Shown one piece after another: positions 18,733 to 26,216 of a DNA stretch of 45,029 bases. The translations under genes were made by a program, and so were the position numbers. Origin of the DNA: Actinomycetota bacterium (GTDB taxonomy: Bacteria; Actinomycetota; Humimicrobiia; Humimicrobiales; Humimicrobiaceae); contig JAMDEN010000118.1 in NCBI GenBank assembly GCA_023487035.1, forward strand, positions 1 through 45,029, in the 5' to 3' direction. Numbering within the stretch: position 1 is the stretch's first letter; the number at the start of each line of letters is the position of its first letter. The notes under the pieces are model-generated. The model was given only the letters and a program-made list of their open reading frames with translations. It made no database searches and was not told the origin of the DNA.

Positions 18733-19914
18733 TTATTTTTGAAATCTTATCCATGTTCCATTTTTCATTATAAATACTGTGGATTGAGGATTTTTTAAAT
18801 TTCCATTTGAATCAAATTCAATATGCCCTGTAACACCATCAAAAGATATACTTCTTAATACATCAATGTAATCTTCAGGTAAAATAGAATTTGCTTTTTT
18901 CATTGCCTCTATTAATACATAGAAAGCATCATAAGCATAAGGAGCAAACTTCCCGGGTTCTTTAACCTCAACTCCTTTAATTTGAGGAGCAGTATCTTTA
19001 AACTTTCTCCAAAATTCTACTGCTTTCGGGTCTTCAGAAAACATTGCTATTGAAGGAGGATCAGGTACAATTGCTGTTAAACCTTCAAGTGATTTCGCAT
19101 CAGCTAATTGTGATATTCCTTCATCCATTCCCATTTTTTCAGTCAAAAAATTTGATAATACTCCTGTTTCCCGCGCAACACTTATAACTTTTGCTAAAGC
19201 TTGATAATCACCACAAAAGAAAATAAGATCACAATCATCTATTAATAAATTTTCTGCCAGAAGTTTATAATCTTCTGATTCAGGTTTAATTGTATATTTT
19301 TTAAAAATGTTAATTTTTTGGCTTGAAATACTTAATAATGTTTTTTCAAGATAATCTGTAAAATTTAAAGAATATTCAGAATTTGTATTAATAATTACCA
19401 TTTTTTTTGGTTTATAATTATTTATTATAAAATTCGCTGTATTTTCAACCACCTGATTATTATTAATAATAACTCTGAAAAAATTTGAACCTGTTTTTTC
19501 TAAATCATTACCTGCAGCACCAGGAGTAATCATTGGGATATTATACTCCTGATAAATAGGTAAAGCTGCTTTTGTTGTTGCATTAAATGATGATCCTATA
19601 ACCCCGGAGACATTTTCCTGAGCCATTTCCTGTGAAACAAGATAAGATTTTTCTGCATTACCTTCATCATCTTTGGAAACTATGCTAATTTTATAATCAA
19701 AACCTGCTATTCTTACAGGAGCAAGTTCTCTTGCAGCAATATTTATACTTACAAGCTGCTCCTGACCATAATTTTTATAATCACCGGTTAATACACTTTG
19801 ACTGCCTATTTTAATTATTCTTTCTCTTTGTGAACATCCTGTAATATTAATAGTACAAATAAAAAATAATATTAAAATCCCGATATATATTGAAAATAAA
19901 ACATTTTTTTTCAT
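18733..19914 (-). CDS. Leu/Ile/Val-binding-type ABC transporter substrate-binding lipoprotein
   Basis: A 393-residue periplasmic-type binding protein (LivK family, Peripla_BP_6) anchored as a lipoprotein: a hydrophobic leader ends in ITGC with Cys27. The mature part opens with KIGSQSVLTGDYKNYGQEQL and continues with VSGVIGSSFNATTKAALP and ITPGAAGNDLEKTGSNFFRV, all typical of amino-acid-binding members. The C-terminal end has GVTGHIEFDSNGNLKNP, conserved in LivJ/LivK-like proteins. Ligand could be a branched-chain amino acid, amide or another small molecule. No permease or ATPase genes lie nearby, so it is an orphan here. GGAG precedes the ATG, and an extended -10 lies at 19988-19996. Confidence 0.88.
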   Translation of the reverse strand: MKKNVLFSIYIGILILFFICTINITGCSQRERIIKIGSQSVLTGDYKNYGQEQLVSINIAARELAPVRIAGFDYKISIVSKDDEGNAEKSYLVSQEMAQENVSGVIGSSFNATTKAALPIYQEYNIPMITPGAAGNDLEKTGSNFFRVIINNNQVVENTANFIINNYKPKKMVIINTNSEYSLNFTDYLEKTLLSISSQKINIFKKYTIKPESEDYKLLAENLLIDDCDLIFFCGDYQALAKVISVARETGVLSNFLTEKMGMDEGISQLADAKSLEGLTAIVPDPPSIAMFSEDPKAVEFWRKFKDTAPQIKGVEVKEPGKFAPYAYDAFYVLIEAMKKANSILPEDYIDVLRSISFDGVTGHIEFDSNGNLKNPQSTVFIMKNGTWIRFQK

Positions 19915-19987
19915 AAATTTTCTCCAAAAAATTTTTAATTAAAATTAAAATAAGATTAAAAAATTTTTATAATTTAAAACTTAGCTG

Positions 19988-19996
19988 ATTATACCA
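19988..19996 (-). promoter_or_regulatory. Extended -10 promoter for the binding lipoprotein
   Basis: The minus strand reads TGGTATAAT at 19996-19988: TGn directly before a perfect TATAAT. No good -35 is visible. The start of transcription would be about 65 bases before the ATG at 19914. Confidence 0.45.
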
Positions 19997-20193
19997 AAAA
20001 ATAAACTTTTTATAATTATTTTTAATTTAAAAGTATATTAAAATTAAGACAATTATTTTTTATTTTAAAATTTTTTAAAAAATGTTTTAATATTATCATA
20101 AGATATAATTCATTTAATATTTTTTGCAATTGATTATTTTTAATTACTTCAACTAATCGTTAATACTAAATTAAATATAAACAGGAGGGAATT

Positions 20194-21039
20194 ATGACAG
20201 TAGCAATAATTACAGATAGCTCTTCAGATGTGCCTAAGGATATTTGTGAAAAATATAATATTTCTGTTGTGCCGCTTTATATTATTTTCGGAAAAGAAAC
20301 TTATAGGGATGATGGCGTGCAATTATCAATAGAAAAATTTTATGAGAAAATAAGAACAAGCACTGTTATGCCCACTACTTCACAACCTACTACTATAGAT
20401 TTTTTAGAAACCTATAAGAAGCTTTTAAAAAATCATGACAGTATTATAAATATTTTGATTTCAAAAAAGATGTCAGGCACTATTACTTCAGCTGAACTTG
20501 CAGCTAAAGAATTGCCTGGAGCAGATATAACTATAATAGATTCTGAAAAAGTACATATGCCATGCGGTTTTTTAGCAATTAAAGCAGCTAAGTTAGCTTT
20601 CAATGGAACAACTAAAGAAGAAATTTTAAAAACTGTTTCAGAATTTAAAGAAAAAGTAAAAGTCCTTTTTATACCCAGTACTCTTGAATATCTAAAAAGA
20701 GGCGGGAGGATTGGAAGAGCTAAATCATTGCTTGCTTCCTTACTTGAATTAAAACCAATATTAACATTACATGATGGAGAAGTTTCTCCTTATAAAAATA
20801 CAAGAAGATGGGAACATGGTAAGCAGGAAATTATTAATATTATGGAAACAATGATAAAAAATCCTGCCAGTCTTCATGTTTTTGTTGGTGATTCAGATAT
20901 TAAATCTGAAGGCGATGAATTTGCTAATAAAATTAAAGAAAAGTTTAATCCAATTGAATTAATAAGAGGTTCTATAGGATGTATTGTTGGTTCTCATCTT
21001 GGTCCTGGAGCTTTAGATGTTACTTTTTATGAAGATTAA
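20194..21039 (+). CDS. DegV family fatty-acid-binding protein
   Basis: A 281-residue DegV/FakB-type protein. It opens with VAIITDSSSDVPKDI, the family N-terminus, and has PTTSQPT (about 54-60) and ISKKMSGT (about 87-94), whose Ser/Thr residues contact the lipid carboxylate in FakB structures. EYLKRGGRIGRAKSLLASLL and a C-terminal GSHLGPGALDVTFY are also conserved. FakB proteins present fatty acids to the FakA kinase; no fakA is in this window, so a fatty-acid role is inferred from family. AGGAGG lies five bases before the ATG. It overlaps the next gene by 23 bases and begins a three-gene plus-strand operon. Confidence 0.92.
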   Translation: MTVAIITDSSSDVPKDICEKYNISVVPLYIIFGKETYRDDGVQLSIEKFYEKIRTSTVMPTTSQPTTIDFLETYKKLLKNHDSIINILISKKMSGTITSAELAAKELPGADITIIDSEKVHMPCGFLAIKAAKLAFNGTTKEEILKTVSEFKEKVKVLFIPSTLEYLKRGGRIGRAKSLLASLLELKPILTLHDGEVSPYKNTRRWEHGKQEIINIMETMIKNPASLHVFVGDSDIKSEGDEFANKIKEKFNPIELIRGSIGCIVGSHLGPGALDVTFYED

Positions 21040-21643
21040 TAATAATAACAATAATAATATAAAAATTAAAAAGAAAATAATCAGGGAAAAAATTTCAAAC
21101 GCAAGAAATAGCTTAACTCCTGAGGAACATAAAATTAAAAGTAAATTAATTACAGAAAAATTACTTGGATTAAGTGATTATATAAAAGCAAATACAATTT
21201 TTATCTATTATCCTTTTAGAAGTGAGATTGACACAACTGAAATAATTAAAGATGCTTTATCAAATAATAAAAAAGTAGTTTTACCTAAAGTTACTGGGGA
21301 AAGTCTTAAAATTTTTTTTATTTCCGATATAAAAAGAGATTTAAAACCAGGAAGTTATGGTATTTTAGAACCAGATATTAATAACTGCACAGAAGCAAAC
21401 CTGAACAAAATAGATTTAGCTATAGTGCCGGGTTTGTGTTTTGATTTAAATTTTAATCGCATAGGTTATGGTGGAGGATTTTATGATAAAATTTTAAGTA
21501 AATTAAGAAAGAATGTGAAGGTAATAGCTCTTGCTTTTGACTTACAAATAGTAAATAATCTTCCTGCATGTGCACATGATAAAAAAGTTAATATAATAAT
21601 AACTGAATCAAGAATTTATAAGGATTTTAAAATTGATAAATAA
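21017..21643 (+). CDS. 5-formyltetrahydrofolate cyclo-ligase
   Basis: Converts 5-formyl-THF to 5,10-methenyl-THF with ATP, returning it to the one-carbon pool. It has 208 residues. KKIIREKISNARNSL near the N-terminus, FIYYPFRSEIDT, and the C-terminal VPGLCFDLNFNRIGYGGGFYDKIL are the family's conserved folate/ATP segments. The start at ATG 21017 is favoured by GGAG six bases upstream inside degV; an in-frame ATG at 21029 is possible. Residues 7-13 are a run of seven Asn encoded by AAT/AAC repeats, a low-complexity tail that could vary between strains. It overlaps degV and the next gene (by 11 bases). Confidence 0.92.
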   Translation: MLLFMKINNNNNNNIKIKKKIIREKISNARNSLTPEEHKIKSKLITEKLLGLSDYIKANTIFIYYPFRSEIDTTEIIKDALSNNKKVVLPKVTGESLKIFFISDIKRDLKPGSYGILEPDINNCTEANLNKIDLAIVPGLCFDLNFNRIGYGGGFYDKILSKLRKNVKVIALAFDLQIVNNLPACAHDKKVNIIITESRIYKDFKIDK

Positions 21644-22394
21644 TAATTATTTTAAAAATAATGATTATTCCAAAGTTGCAATATTAATTCCTGCATATAA
21701 TGAAGGAAAATATATAAAAGCAGTAATAAACAAATGCATTAATTATAATCTTGATATTATTATTATTAATGATGGATCTACGGATAATACAAATGAAATA
21801 TTAAAAGAATTTAAATCAGAAAATAAAATAATTGTTATTAATCATGATATTAACAAAGGAAAAGGAGAAGCATTAAAAACAGGCTTTAATTATATAATAA
21901 ACAATAATTATTCAGGAGTAATTACAATTGACGCTGATGGACAGCATGACACAAATGAAATACAAAATTTTTTAAATGAAATAAAAAATAATAACCCTGA
22001 TCTAATAATTGGAAGCAGATTTCAAAATACAAAAGGAATGCCTTTTATAAGAAAATTTGTAAATTTCTTTACTTCATGGATTATTTCAAGCATTGCAGGG
22101 AAAAAAATTGAAGATGTTCAATCTGGCTTTAGATATATAAATCGTGATGTATTAAAAAATATAAAACTTGAAACAAAAAATTTTGATACGGAACCTGAGT
22201 TAATACTGAAAGCTGGATGGCTTAATTATGATATTAAAAATATTCCAATTAAAACCATATATTATCCTGGAGAAATTAAAAGTCATGTAAATCCTGTAAT
22301 TGATACAATTAAATTTTTTAAATTAGTTTTCAGAAGTATCGGTTGGAAAAGAAAATTATTAAAAGAATTAAAAAATCAAAAAACTTTAAATTGA
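21633..22394 (+). CDS. Family 2 glycosyltransferase (dolichol-phosphate-mannose-synthase-like)
   Basis: A GT2 inverting transferase of 253 residues, probably using a nucleotide sugar at the inner membrane surface. VAILIPAYNEGKYI opens the fold, INDGSTDNT binds the nucleotide, TIDADGQHD holds the metal-binding DxD, and IGSRF and VQSGFRYINRDVL follow. The single-domain length without a membrane anchor matches DPM1-like enzymes that load polyprenyl phosphate, but the acceptor is not known. The start TTG at 21633 overlaps the previous stop by 11 bases and has AAGGA about eight bases upstream; no better in-frame start exists. Confidence 0.85.
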   Translation: MINNNYFKNNDYSKVAILIPAYNEGKYIKAVINKCINYNLDIIIINDGSTDNTNEILKEFKSENKIIVINHDINKGKGEALKTGFNYIINNNYSGVITIDADGQHDTNEIQNFLNEIKNNNPDLIIGSRFQNTKGMPFIRKFVNFFTSWIISSIAGKKIEDVQSGFRYINRDVLKNIKLETKNFDTEPELILKAGWLNYDIKNIPIKTIYYPGEIKSHVNPVIDTIKFFKLVFRSIGWKRKLLKELKNQKTLN

Positions 22395-22451
22395 AAATTT
22401 AAGATTTCTTATTTAAATTATTCTTAAAATTTTATAAATTGTTTAAAATAT

Positions 22452-23699
22452 TTAATTAATTTGTTCTTCTTTTAAAATCTCGATCATTTTTAAACAAATA
22501 TTTTCATCAAACTGTTTACCGATATTATTTTCAAGTTCTTTAATAGCCTGATAATTATTTAAAGCTTTCCTGTAAGGACGATCTGTAGTCATTGCATCAT
22601 AAGAATCTGCAATACTGATTATCTTTGCAAATAAGGGTATTTTTTCATCACTTATTCCAAAAGGATAACCGCTTCCATCGTGTCTTTCATGATGATACAG
22701 CACTGCATTTGCGTAATCTTTTAAAAAAGTAATTTCCTTTACTATTTCATAGCCAACTACAGGATGCTTTTTAATTTCAAGCCAATCTTCATTTGTAAGT
22801 TTTTCAGTTTTATTTAATACAGATAAATCTACCTGAATTTTTCCAATATCATGGAGATTAGCAATATTTTTAAGTAATTCTATATCGTATTCATTTAATC
22901 TTAATTTCCTTGCTATTTTCTCAGAATAATCTGCAACTCTAACCGAATGGCCGGCAGTATAAATATCCTTTGCTTCAACTATTTTTACAATATGCATTAT
23001 ACTGTTTAATAATGCTTTTCTTTCATTATTTCTGAGCATATAAGTATATTGTGCAATAACTAAAGGCATTAAAGTAAAGAGCAGTGTAAATGGCCCATAC
23101 GTTTTGTAAAGAAATGAAATTGCAATAGCCATTACAACTAAAAATATATGAAATGGAAACAGCCACGCAAAATTATAAGCCCAGATATTAAAAATTTTAA
23201 TTTTCTGGCTTATGGATATTACTGAAGCTGTTAAAAAAGTATTTATGATAAAAAAGGTAACCGCAGTTAAAAAAATTACTCCAATATTTTTCGGGATAAA
23301 GATACTGTCATATTTTCTTTCGTACATTATTTCAAAAATCCAACTGGAAAAACCAATAGAAATTAAATACTGCCCGATATTAAATAAATGTTTATAATAT
23401 GGTACTTTTCTTAAAAAATCGCGGATAAAAAATGAAGAAATAAATGTGACTATTATTGCAGTTGATGGTCCAAATAATATTAATGCCGAAAGATAAATGC
23501 CGGAACTTACTGATACAAAACCTGTTTTTGGGAGTGGAACTGAAAAATTATCTGCAGCAAATATTAAAATACCAAACAGTACCACTCCCAGAACAGAAAC
23601 ATTTTTAAACCTTGAAATCAGATAAAATGATAGCGATAAGCCTGAAAGAAATATCGTGAATATATAAATCAATAAAAAGCTTTTACTATTATTTTTCAC
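22452..23699 (-). CDS. Membrane-anchored HD-GYP domain phosphodiesterase
   Basis: A 415-residue protein: about seven or eight N-terminal membrane spans (to about 220), then an HD-GYP domain that typically hydrolyses cyclic-di-GMP. Seen: His251 in YTAGHSVRV, the HD pair at 283-284 in NLHDIGKI, HPVVGYEI, and HHERHDGSGYP (336-346) with the eponymous GYP, then IADSYDAMTTDRPYR. All metal-binding residues appear intact. The membrane part has no named sensor domain that I recognise. The start is GTG at 23699 with AAGGA seven bases upstream. It lies downstream of the three-peptide array but seems to have its own extended -10 (23729-23737). Confidence 0.92.
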   Translation of the reverse strand: MKNNSKSFLLIYIFTIFLSGLSLSFYLISRFKNVSVLGVVLFGILIFAADNFSVPLPKTGFVSVSSGIYLSALILFGPSTAIIVTFISSFFIRDFLRKVPYYKHLFNIGQYLISIGFSSWIFEIMYERKYDSIFIPKNIGVIFLTAVTFFIINTFLTASVISISQKIKIFNIWAYNFAWLFPFHIFLVVMAIAISFLYKTYGPFTLLFTLMPLVIAQYTYMLRNNERKALLNSIMHIVKIVEAKDIYTAGHSVRVADYSEKIARKLRLNEYDIELLKNIANLHDIGKIQVDLSVLNKTEKLTNEDWLEIKKHPVVGYEIVKEITFLKDYANAVLYHHERHDGSGYPFGISDEKIPLFAKIISIADSYDAMTTDRPYRKALNNYQAIKELENNIGKQFDENICLKMIEILKEEQIN

Positions 23700-23728
23700 T
23701 AATATTCCTTTTTACAAAAATAAGTAAA

Positions 23729-23737
23729 ATTATAGCA
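23729..23737 (-). promoter_or_regulatory. Extended -10 promoter for the HD-GYP gene
   Basis: The minus strand reads TGCTATAAT at 23737-23729, a perfect extended -10, with the GTG start about 25 bases beyond the predicted transcription start. Confidence 0.5.
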
Positions 23738-23755
23738 AATAAACATAAAATAATT

Positions 23756-23795
23756 AATATATTATTTAATATATTTATTTATTAAATAATATATT
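23756..23795 (-). terminator. Perfect 16-bp hairpin closing the small-peptide array
   Basis: AATATATTATTTAATA (23756-23771) is followed after eight bases by its exact complement (23780-23795). It starts three bases after the stop of the last 20-codon ORF and lies before the HD-GYP promoter. All A/T, with a modest T-rich tail, so it may terminate or stabilise the peptide mRNA. Confidence 0.5.
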
Positions 23796-23798
23796 TTT

Positions 23799-23861
23799 CT
23801 ACCATCTTACTGCAGAACCAAGGCCTATAAGTGAAAACATCATTTTGAAGAATCTAGCCAT
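23799..23861 (-). CDS. Small peptide copy C (20 aa), tandem array
   Basis: Encodes MARFFKMMFSLIGLGSAVRW, ending in TAG. AAAGGGGG lies eight bases before the ATG. It is the last of three near-identical ORFs of the same length; compared with copy B it differs at K3R and I14L. Charge is positive (R3, K6, R19) with hydrophobic faces, consistent with an amphipathic or membrane-associating peptide. There is no signal peptide, cleavage site or nearby maturation enzyme. Function unknown. Confidence 0.8.
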   Translation of the reverse strand: MARFFKMMFSLIGLGSAVRW

Positions 23862-23922
23862 TTTACTAACCCCCTTTCCTATAGTGATATTTGTATTACA
23901 TGTTGCTTGCAAAAATCATGAT

Positions 23923-23985
23923 TTACCATCTTACTGCAGAACCAATACCAATCAGAGAAAACATCATTTTGAAGAATTTAGCCAT
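23923..23985 (-). CDS. Small peptide copy B (20 aa), tandem array
   Basis: Encodes MAKFFKMMFSLIGIGSAVRW, ending in TAA. AAAGGGG is placed ten bases before the ATG. It is the middle copy. Lys3 replaces the Arg of the other copies, a conservative change. The C-terminal GSAVRW is identical in all three copies, which suggests that end carries the recognised feature. Confidence 0.8.
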   Translation of the reverse strand: MAKFFKMMFSLIGIGSAVRW

Positions 23986-24045
23986 TTTAAATTTCACCCC
24001 TTTCTTAAGTAAATATCAGCAGTTACTACATTAAAGATTATTTCT

Positions 24046-24108
24046 CTACCATCTTACTGCAGAACCAATCCCTATAAAGGAAAAAATCATTTTGAAGAAT
24101 CTAGCCAT
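24046..24108 (-). CDS. Small peptide copy A (20 aa), tandem array
   Basis: Encodes MARFFKMIFSFIGIGSAVRW, ending in TAG. It has the strongest ribosome site of the set, AAGGAGGTG nine bases before the ATG. It is the first copy, starting 45 bases after the 52-residue membrane peptide ORF, so it is probably on the same mRNA as the upstream HTH and ATPase genes. Differences from copy C are M8I, L11F and L14I. Confidence 0.8.
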   Translation of the reverse strand: MARFFKMIFSFIGIGSAVRW

Positions 24109-24153
24109 TTTTTAACACCTCCTTAATTAGTACTAATTTTTATAAATAGTTAA

Positions 24154-24312
24154 TTAACCTTTGTTATACCAAAGCTTAAATTTTTGTATTGCATCTATTA
24201 TCTTTTCATTAAAAATTAAAAAAATTATCAGCAAAATGAGGATAATAATCATTATCACAATTAGCTTTTCCCACCATTTCAATTTATTATTAGTATCAAA
24301 ATTACCGGGCAT
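24154..24312 (-). CDS. Small membrane peptide (52 aa)
   Basis: ATG at 24312 opens 52 codons ending in TAA. The N-terminus MPGNFDTNNKLKWWEK is polar with a Trp-Trp interface, followed by one strongly hydrophobic span (about 17-34: LIVIMIIILILLIIFLIF). A short charged amphipathic tail ends in KLWYNKG. It is a single-pass membrane protein by appearance. AGGGGA precedes the start. It sits 36 bases after the HTH gene and 45 before the first 20-residue peptide, on the same strand. It could be an anchor, receptor, export or immunity partner for the peptides; sequence does not decide. Confidence 0.65.
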   Translation of the reverse strand: MPGNFDTNNKLKWWEKLIVIMIIILILLIIFLIFNEKIIDAIQKFKLWYNKG

Positions 24313-24348
24313 CTTTATTCCCCTGCTTTAAAACATTAAAAATTAAAC

Positions 24349-24750
24349 TTAAACAAGATTTTTAGTTCGAGCTTCTATAAATTCTTTTAAATTATCTGAA
24401 GTTATTCTCCATGAGCTTCTTCCTTCTCTAATTTTAAAACCTTTAAGCTTGCCGTTTTTTAGTAAATTCCATACATTATCAACGGAAAGTTGAAGTATCT
24501 TTGCAACTTGTTCTGCAGAATATAAAATAAATTCCGAATCTTTTGATTCCACTTCATCTTTTTTTTCATCAGTACCACCAGTAAATAAATCTAAAAATTT
24601 ATCTAAATCTTTTTCTTTAATTCTTATTGCTTTACCAATTCTGATGGCATTTAATTTTTTCTTCATTATCAGGTTTATAAGCTCAGATTCACTTATACCT
24701 GTAAGTTCAGCAGCTTCCTTTATTGTGTAAAGATTTTGTTCTTCCATCAC
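24349..24750 (-). CDS. Double excisionase-type helix-turn-helix protein
   Basis: About 132 residues with two MerR/excisionase-type winged HTH domains. The first is NLYTIKEAAELTGISESEL to about residue 55, with RIGKAIRIKEKDLDKFL. The second is FILYSAEQVAKILQLSVDNVW to RSSWRITSDNLKEFIEA. An acidic-polar linker (DEKKDEVESKDSE) joins them. Such paired domains usually bind DNA as small regulators or architectural proteins; no integrase is nearby, so an excision role is not supported. The start is ATG 24747, whose A is the last base of the upstream TGA (TGATG), or GTG 24750. Tight coupling to the ATPase gene implies joint function. Confidence 0.8.
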   Translation of the reverse strand: MMEEQNLYTIKEAAELTGISESELINLIMKKKLNAIRIGKAIRIKEKDLDKFLDLFTGGTDEKKDEVESKDSEFILYSAEQVAKILQLSVDNVWNLLKNGKLKGFKIREGRSSWRITSDNLKEFIEARTKNLV

Positions 24751-25838
24751 GGTAAAATATATTTATTTATTAGTTGCCTTATTTCATATTCAATATTTAT
24801 TACCTCAGTTTGTTTGTTGCGAAAATTAAAAAAATTTTTGTTTTTATATTCAAAATAAGGAATTTCAAGTAGAACCGGGAATTTAGATATTTTCTCAAAT
24901 TCATCTTTTGAAATTGTAGAAAAATTATATGGATTATTTAAAATACTTATTTTATTTTGCAATTTAAAAGAATTGTTTTTAAATTTGTATTTTGAAAGTT
25001 TTAACGCGCAAGTTTTATCTGGTAATGAAATAATTATTAATGAATCGGATAAATTTATTGCTTCAGTAGTTAATTCTGTAAAATCATCAGGTAAGTCTAT
25101 TACGATAAAATTATAAAATCCCTTTACTAAATCAATAAGAGAATTCAGTAATATTAAATTAAATTTATTGCTTTGAGCAATTGATAAAGGAGGAAGTAAA
25201 ACATCTAAATCTTCGGGATCTTTTAAAATCAGAGATTTTTGTAAAGCATCTTCACCATCTTTATAATTTTCAATATAGTAATTTAAATTTGGAATCTGAT
25301 TTGTTTTTAAATAAGCAGACAAATCAGAAATTCCATCTGCAAAGTTTAAATCTATTAAAAGAACTTTTGCATTTAAAATTTTTTTTAAAAAATAAGCAAT
25401 ATTAAATGAAATAGTTGTTTTACCAGTTCCACCTTTTAATGAATATACTGATATTATCTGTTGATTAATAAGTTTATAGCTGTTTTTATAATTAATATTT
25501 TTTTCATTTTCTATTTTAGAAATAATATTAATAATTTCTCTTATATTATTTTTATTATTTATTTTATTTAAGGTAATAAATTTTGGATTAGAATTGTATG
25601 ATTCTTTATAATTAATAAGTATTACAGTTGCTTTCGGGTTTATATCTATATAGCTATTTAAAATATCATTGTTATCAAGATTTATATCCACAATAACATA
25701 ATCAGGCAAATACTCCTCAAGGTAATGTCTTAAGTATTTTTCTTTTTTAATAATAACTAAATCAAGATTTTCAGGTTTATATTTAGTTATATTATCAGTT
25801 ATTTCCCTATTTTCTGAAATTAATAATATTATTTTCAA
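24747..25838 (-). CDS. CpaE/TadZ/ParA-like ATPase with receiver-like N-terminus
   Basis: 363 residues. The N-terminal 110 resemble a response-regulator receiver fold (IILLISEN, then YVIVDINL with Asp51 in the acceptor position). The C-terminal part is a MinD/ParA-type ATPase with the deviant Walker A KGGTGKTT (135-142), the LLIDLNFADGISDL switch and FIVIDLPDD as Walker B. This order is that of CpaE/TadZ proteins, which position pilus or secretion machines at the pole; no tad genes are present here. The start is TTG 25838 without a clear ribosome site. A consensus promoter lies at 25953-25981, making this the first gene of the operon that ends in the three small peptides. Confidence 0.8.
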   Translation of the reverse strand: MKIILLISENREITDNITKYKPENLDLVIIKKEKYLRHYLEEYLPDYVIVDINLDNNDILNSYIDINPKATVILINYKESYNSNPKFITLNKINNKNNIREIINIISKIENEKNINYKNSYKLINQQIISVYSLKGGTGKTTISFNIAYFLKKILNAKVLLIDLNFADGISDLSAYLKTNQIPNLNYYIENYKDGEDALQKSLILKDPEDLDVLLPPLSIAQSNKFNLILLNSLIDLVKGFYNFIVIDLPDDFTELTTEAINLSDSLIIISLPDKTCALKLSKYKFKNNSFKLQNKISILNNPYNFSTISKDEFEKISKFPVLLEIPYFEYKNKNFFNFRNKQTEVINIEYEIRQLINKYILP

Positions 25839-25952
25839 TTTATTTTTATTATTAATAACTTATTAATTTTTTATTGGTAAAAATAGCTGATTATGTTTTA
25901 TTTTATGATGTATGGCTACATTTATTTTTATTAAAGCTAATTTTATATTTTT

Positions 25953-25981
25953 ATAATATATTTATTATTTTTATTTGTCAA
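25953..25981 (-). promoter_or_regulatory. Consensus promoter of the ATPase-HTH-peptide operon
   Basis: The minus strand has TTGACA (25981-25976), a 17-base spacer and TATTAT (25958-25953). Transcription would start near 25946, leaving an AT-rich leader of about 108 bases before the TTG start. Confidence 0.7.
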
Positions 25982-26216
25982 ATAAGTTTATAATTTATTA
26001 TTTTTTTATAATATTAGATTTAATTTTTTATTATAAATTTTTATAAGGTAAATATTAATGATATAGTTATTATGAGCTACAATTTAATTATTTATCAGTT
26101 ATTATAGGTTATTTTTTAATAATTGGAAGCAAAATTACAACAATTATAAAATTGGTTTGAGGTTTTTAAAAAATTTATAAAATTTATAAATTAAAAAACA
26201 GTAGTTTATTTTGAAG
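25982..26216. other. Spacer between the dcw cluster and the ATPase operon
   Basis: AT-rich, no ORF. It holds the 3' flank of yggU, with weak A/T inverted repeats such as CAATT/AATTG near 26140 and repeated TTTATAAATT around 26170-26190. No strong terminator is visible for the long dcw transcript. Confidence 0.35.

Larger units (their letters stand above)
23799..24108 (-). repeat. Three tandem 63-bp coding repeats, 123-124 bp period
   Basis: Starts at 24108, 23985 and 23861 give periods of 123 and 124 bases. The 63-bp units are highly alike, while the roughly 60-bp spacers share only the Shine-Dalgarno segment. Within the units most differences fall at third positions: Ser TCC/TCT/TCA, Gly GGG/GGT/GGC, Ile ATA/ATT/ATA, Leu CTG/CTT. 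This pattern means the peptide, not the DNA, is conserved. Confidence 0.9.

Noticed and set aside
21029-21070. Trinucleotide AAT/AAC repeat as a phase-variation tract
   Set aside because: Changes of whole units would not shift the frame, and AT-rich Asn runs are common in this genome, so there is no reason to infer switching.
23799-24108. CRISPR-like array (three repeats with similar-sized spacers)
   Set aside because: The 63-bp repeats are translated ORFs with third-position differences, each with a ribosome site; there are no cas genes, and the repeats are too long and too variable for CRISPR.
24349-24750. Prophage or integrative element suggested by the excisionase-type HTH
   Set aside because: No integrase, attachment repeats, tRNA junction or phage genes are near; the HTH is fused to the ATPase operon by overlap.
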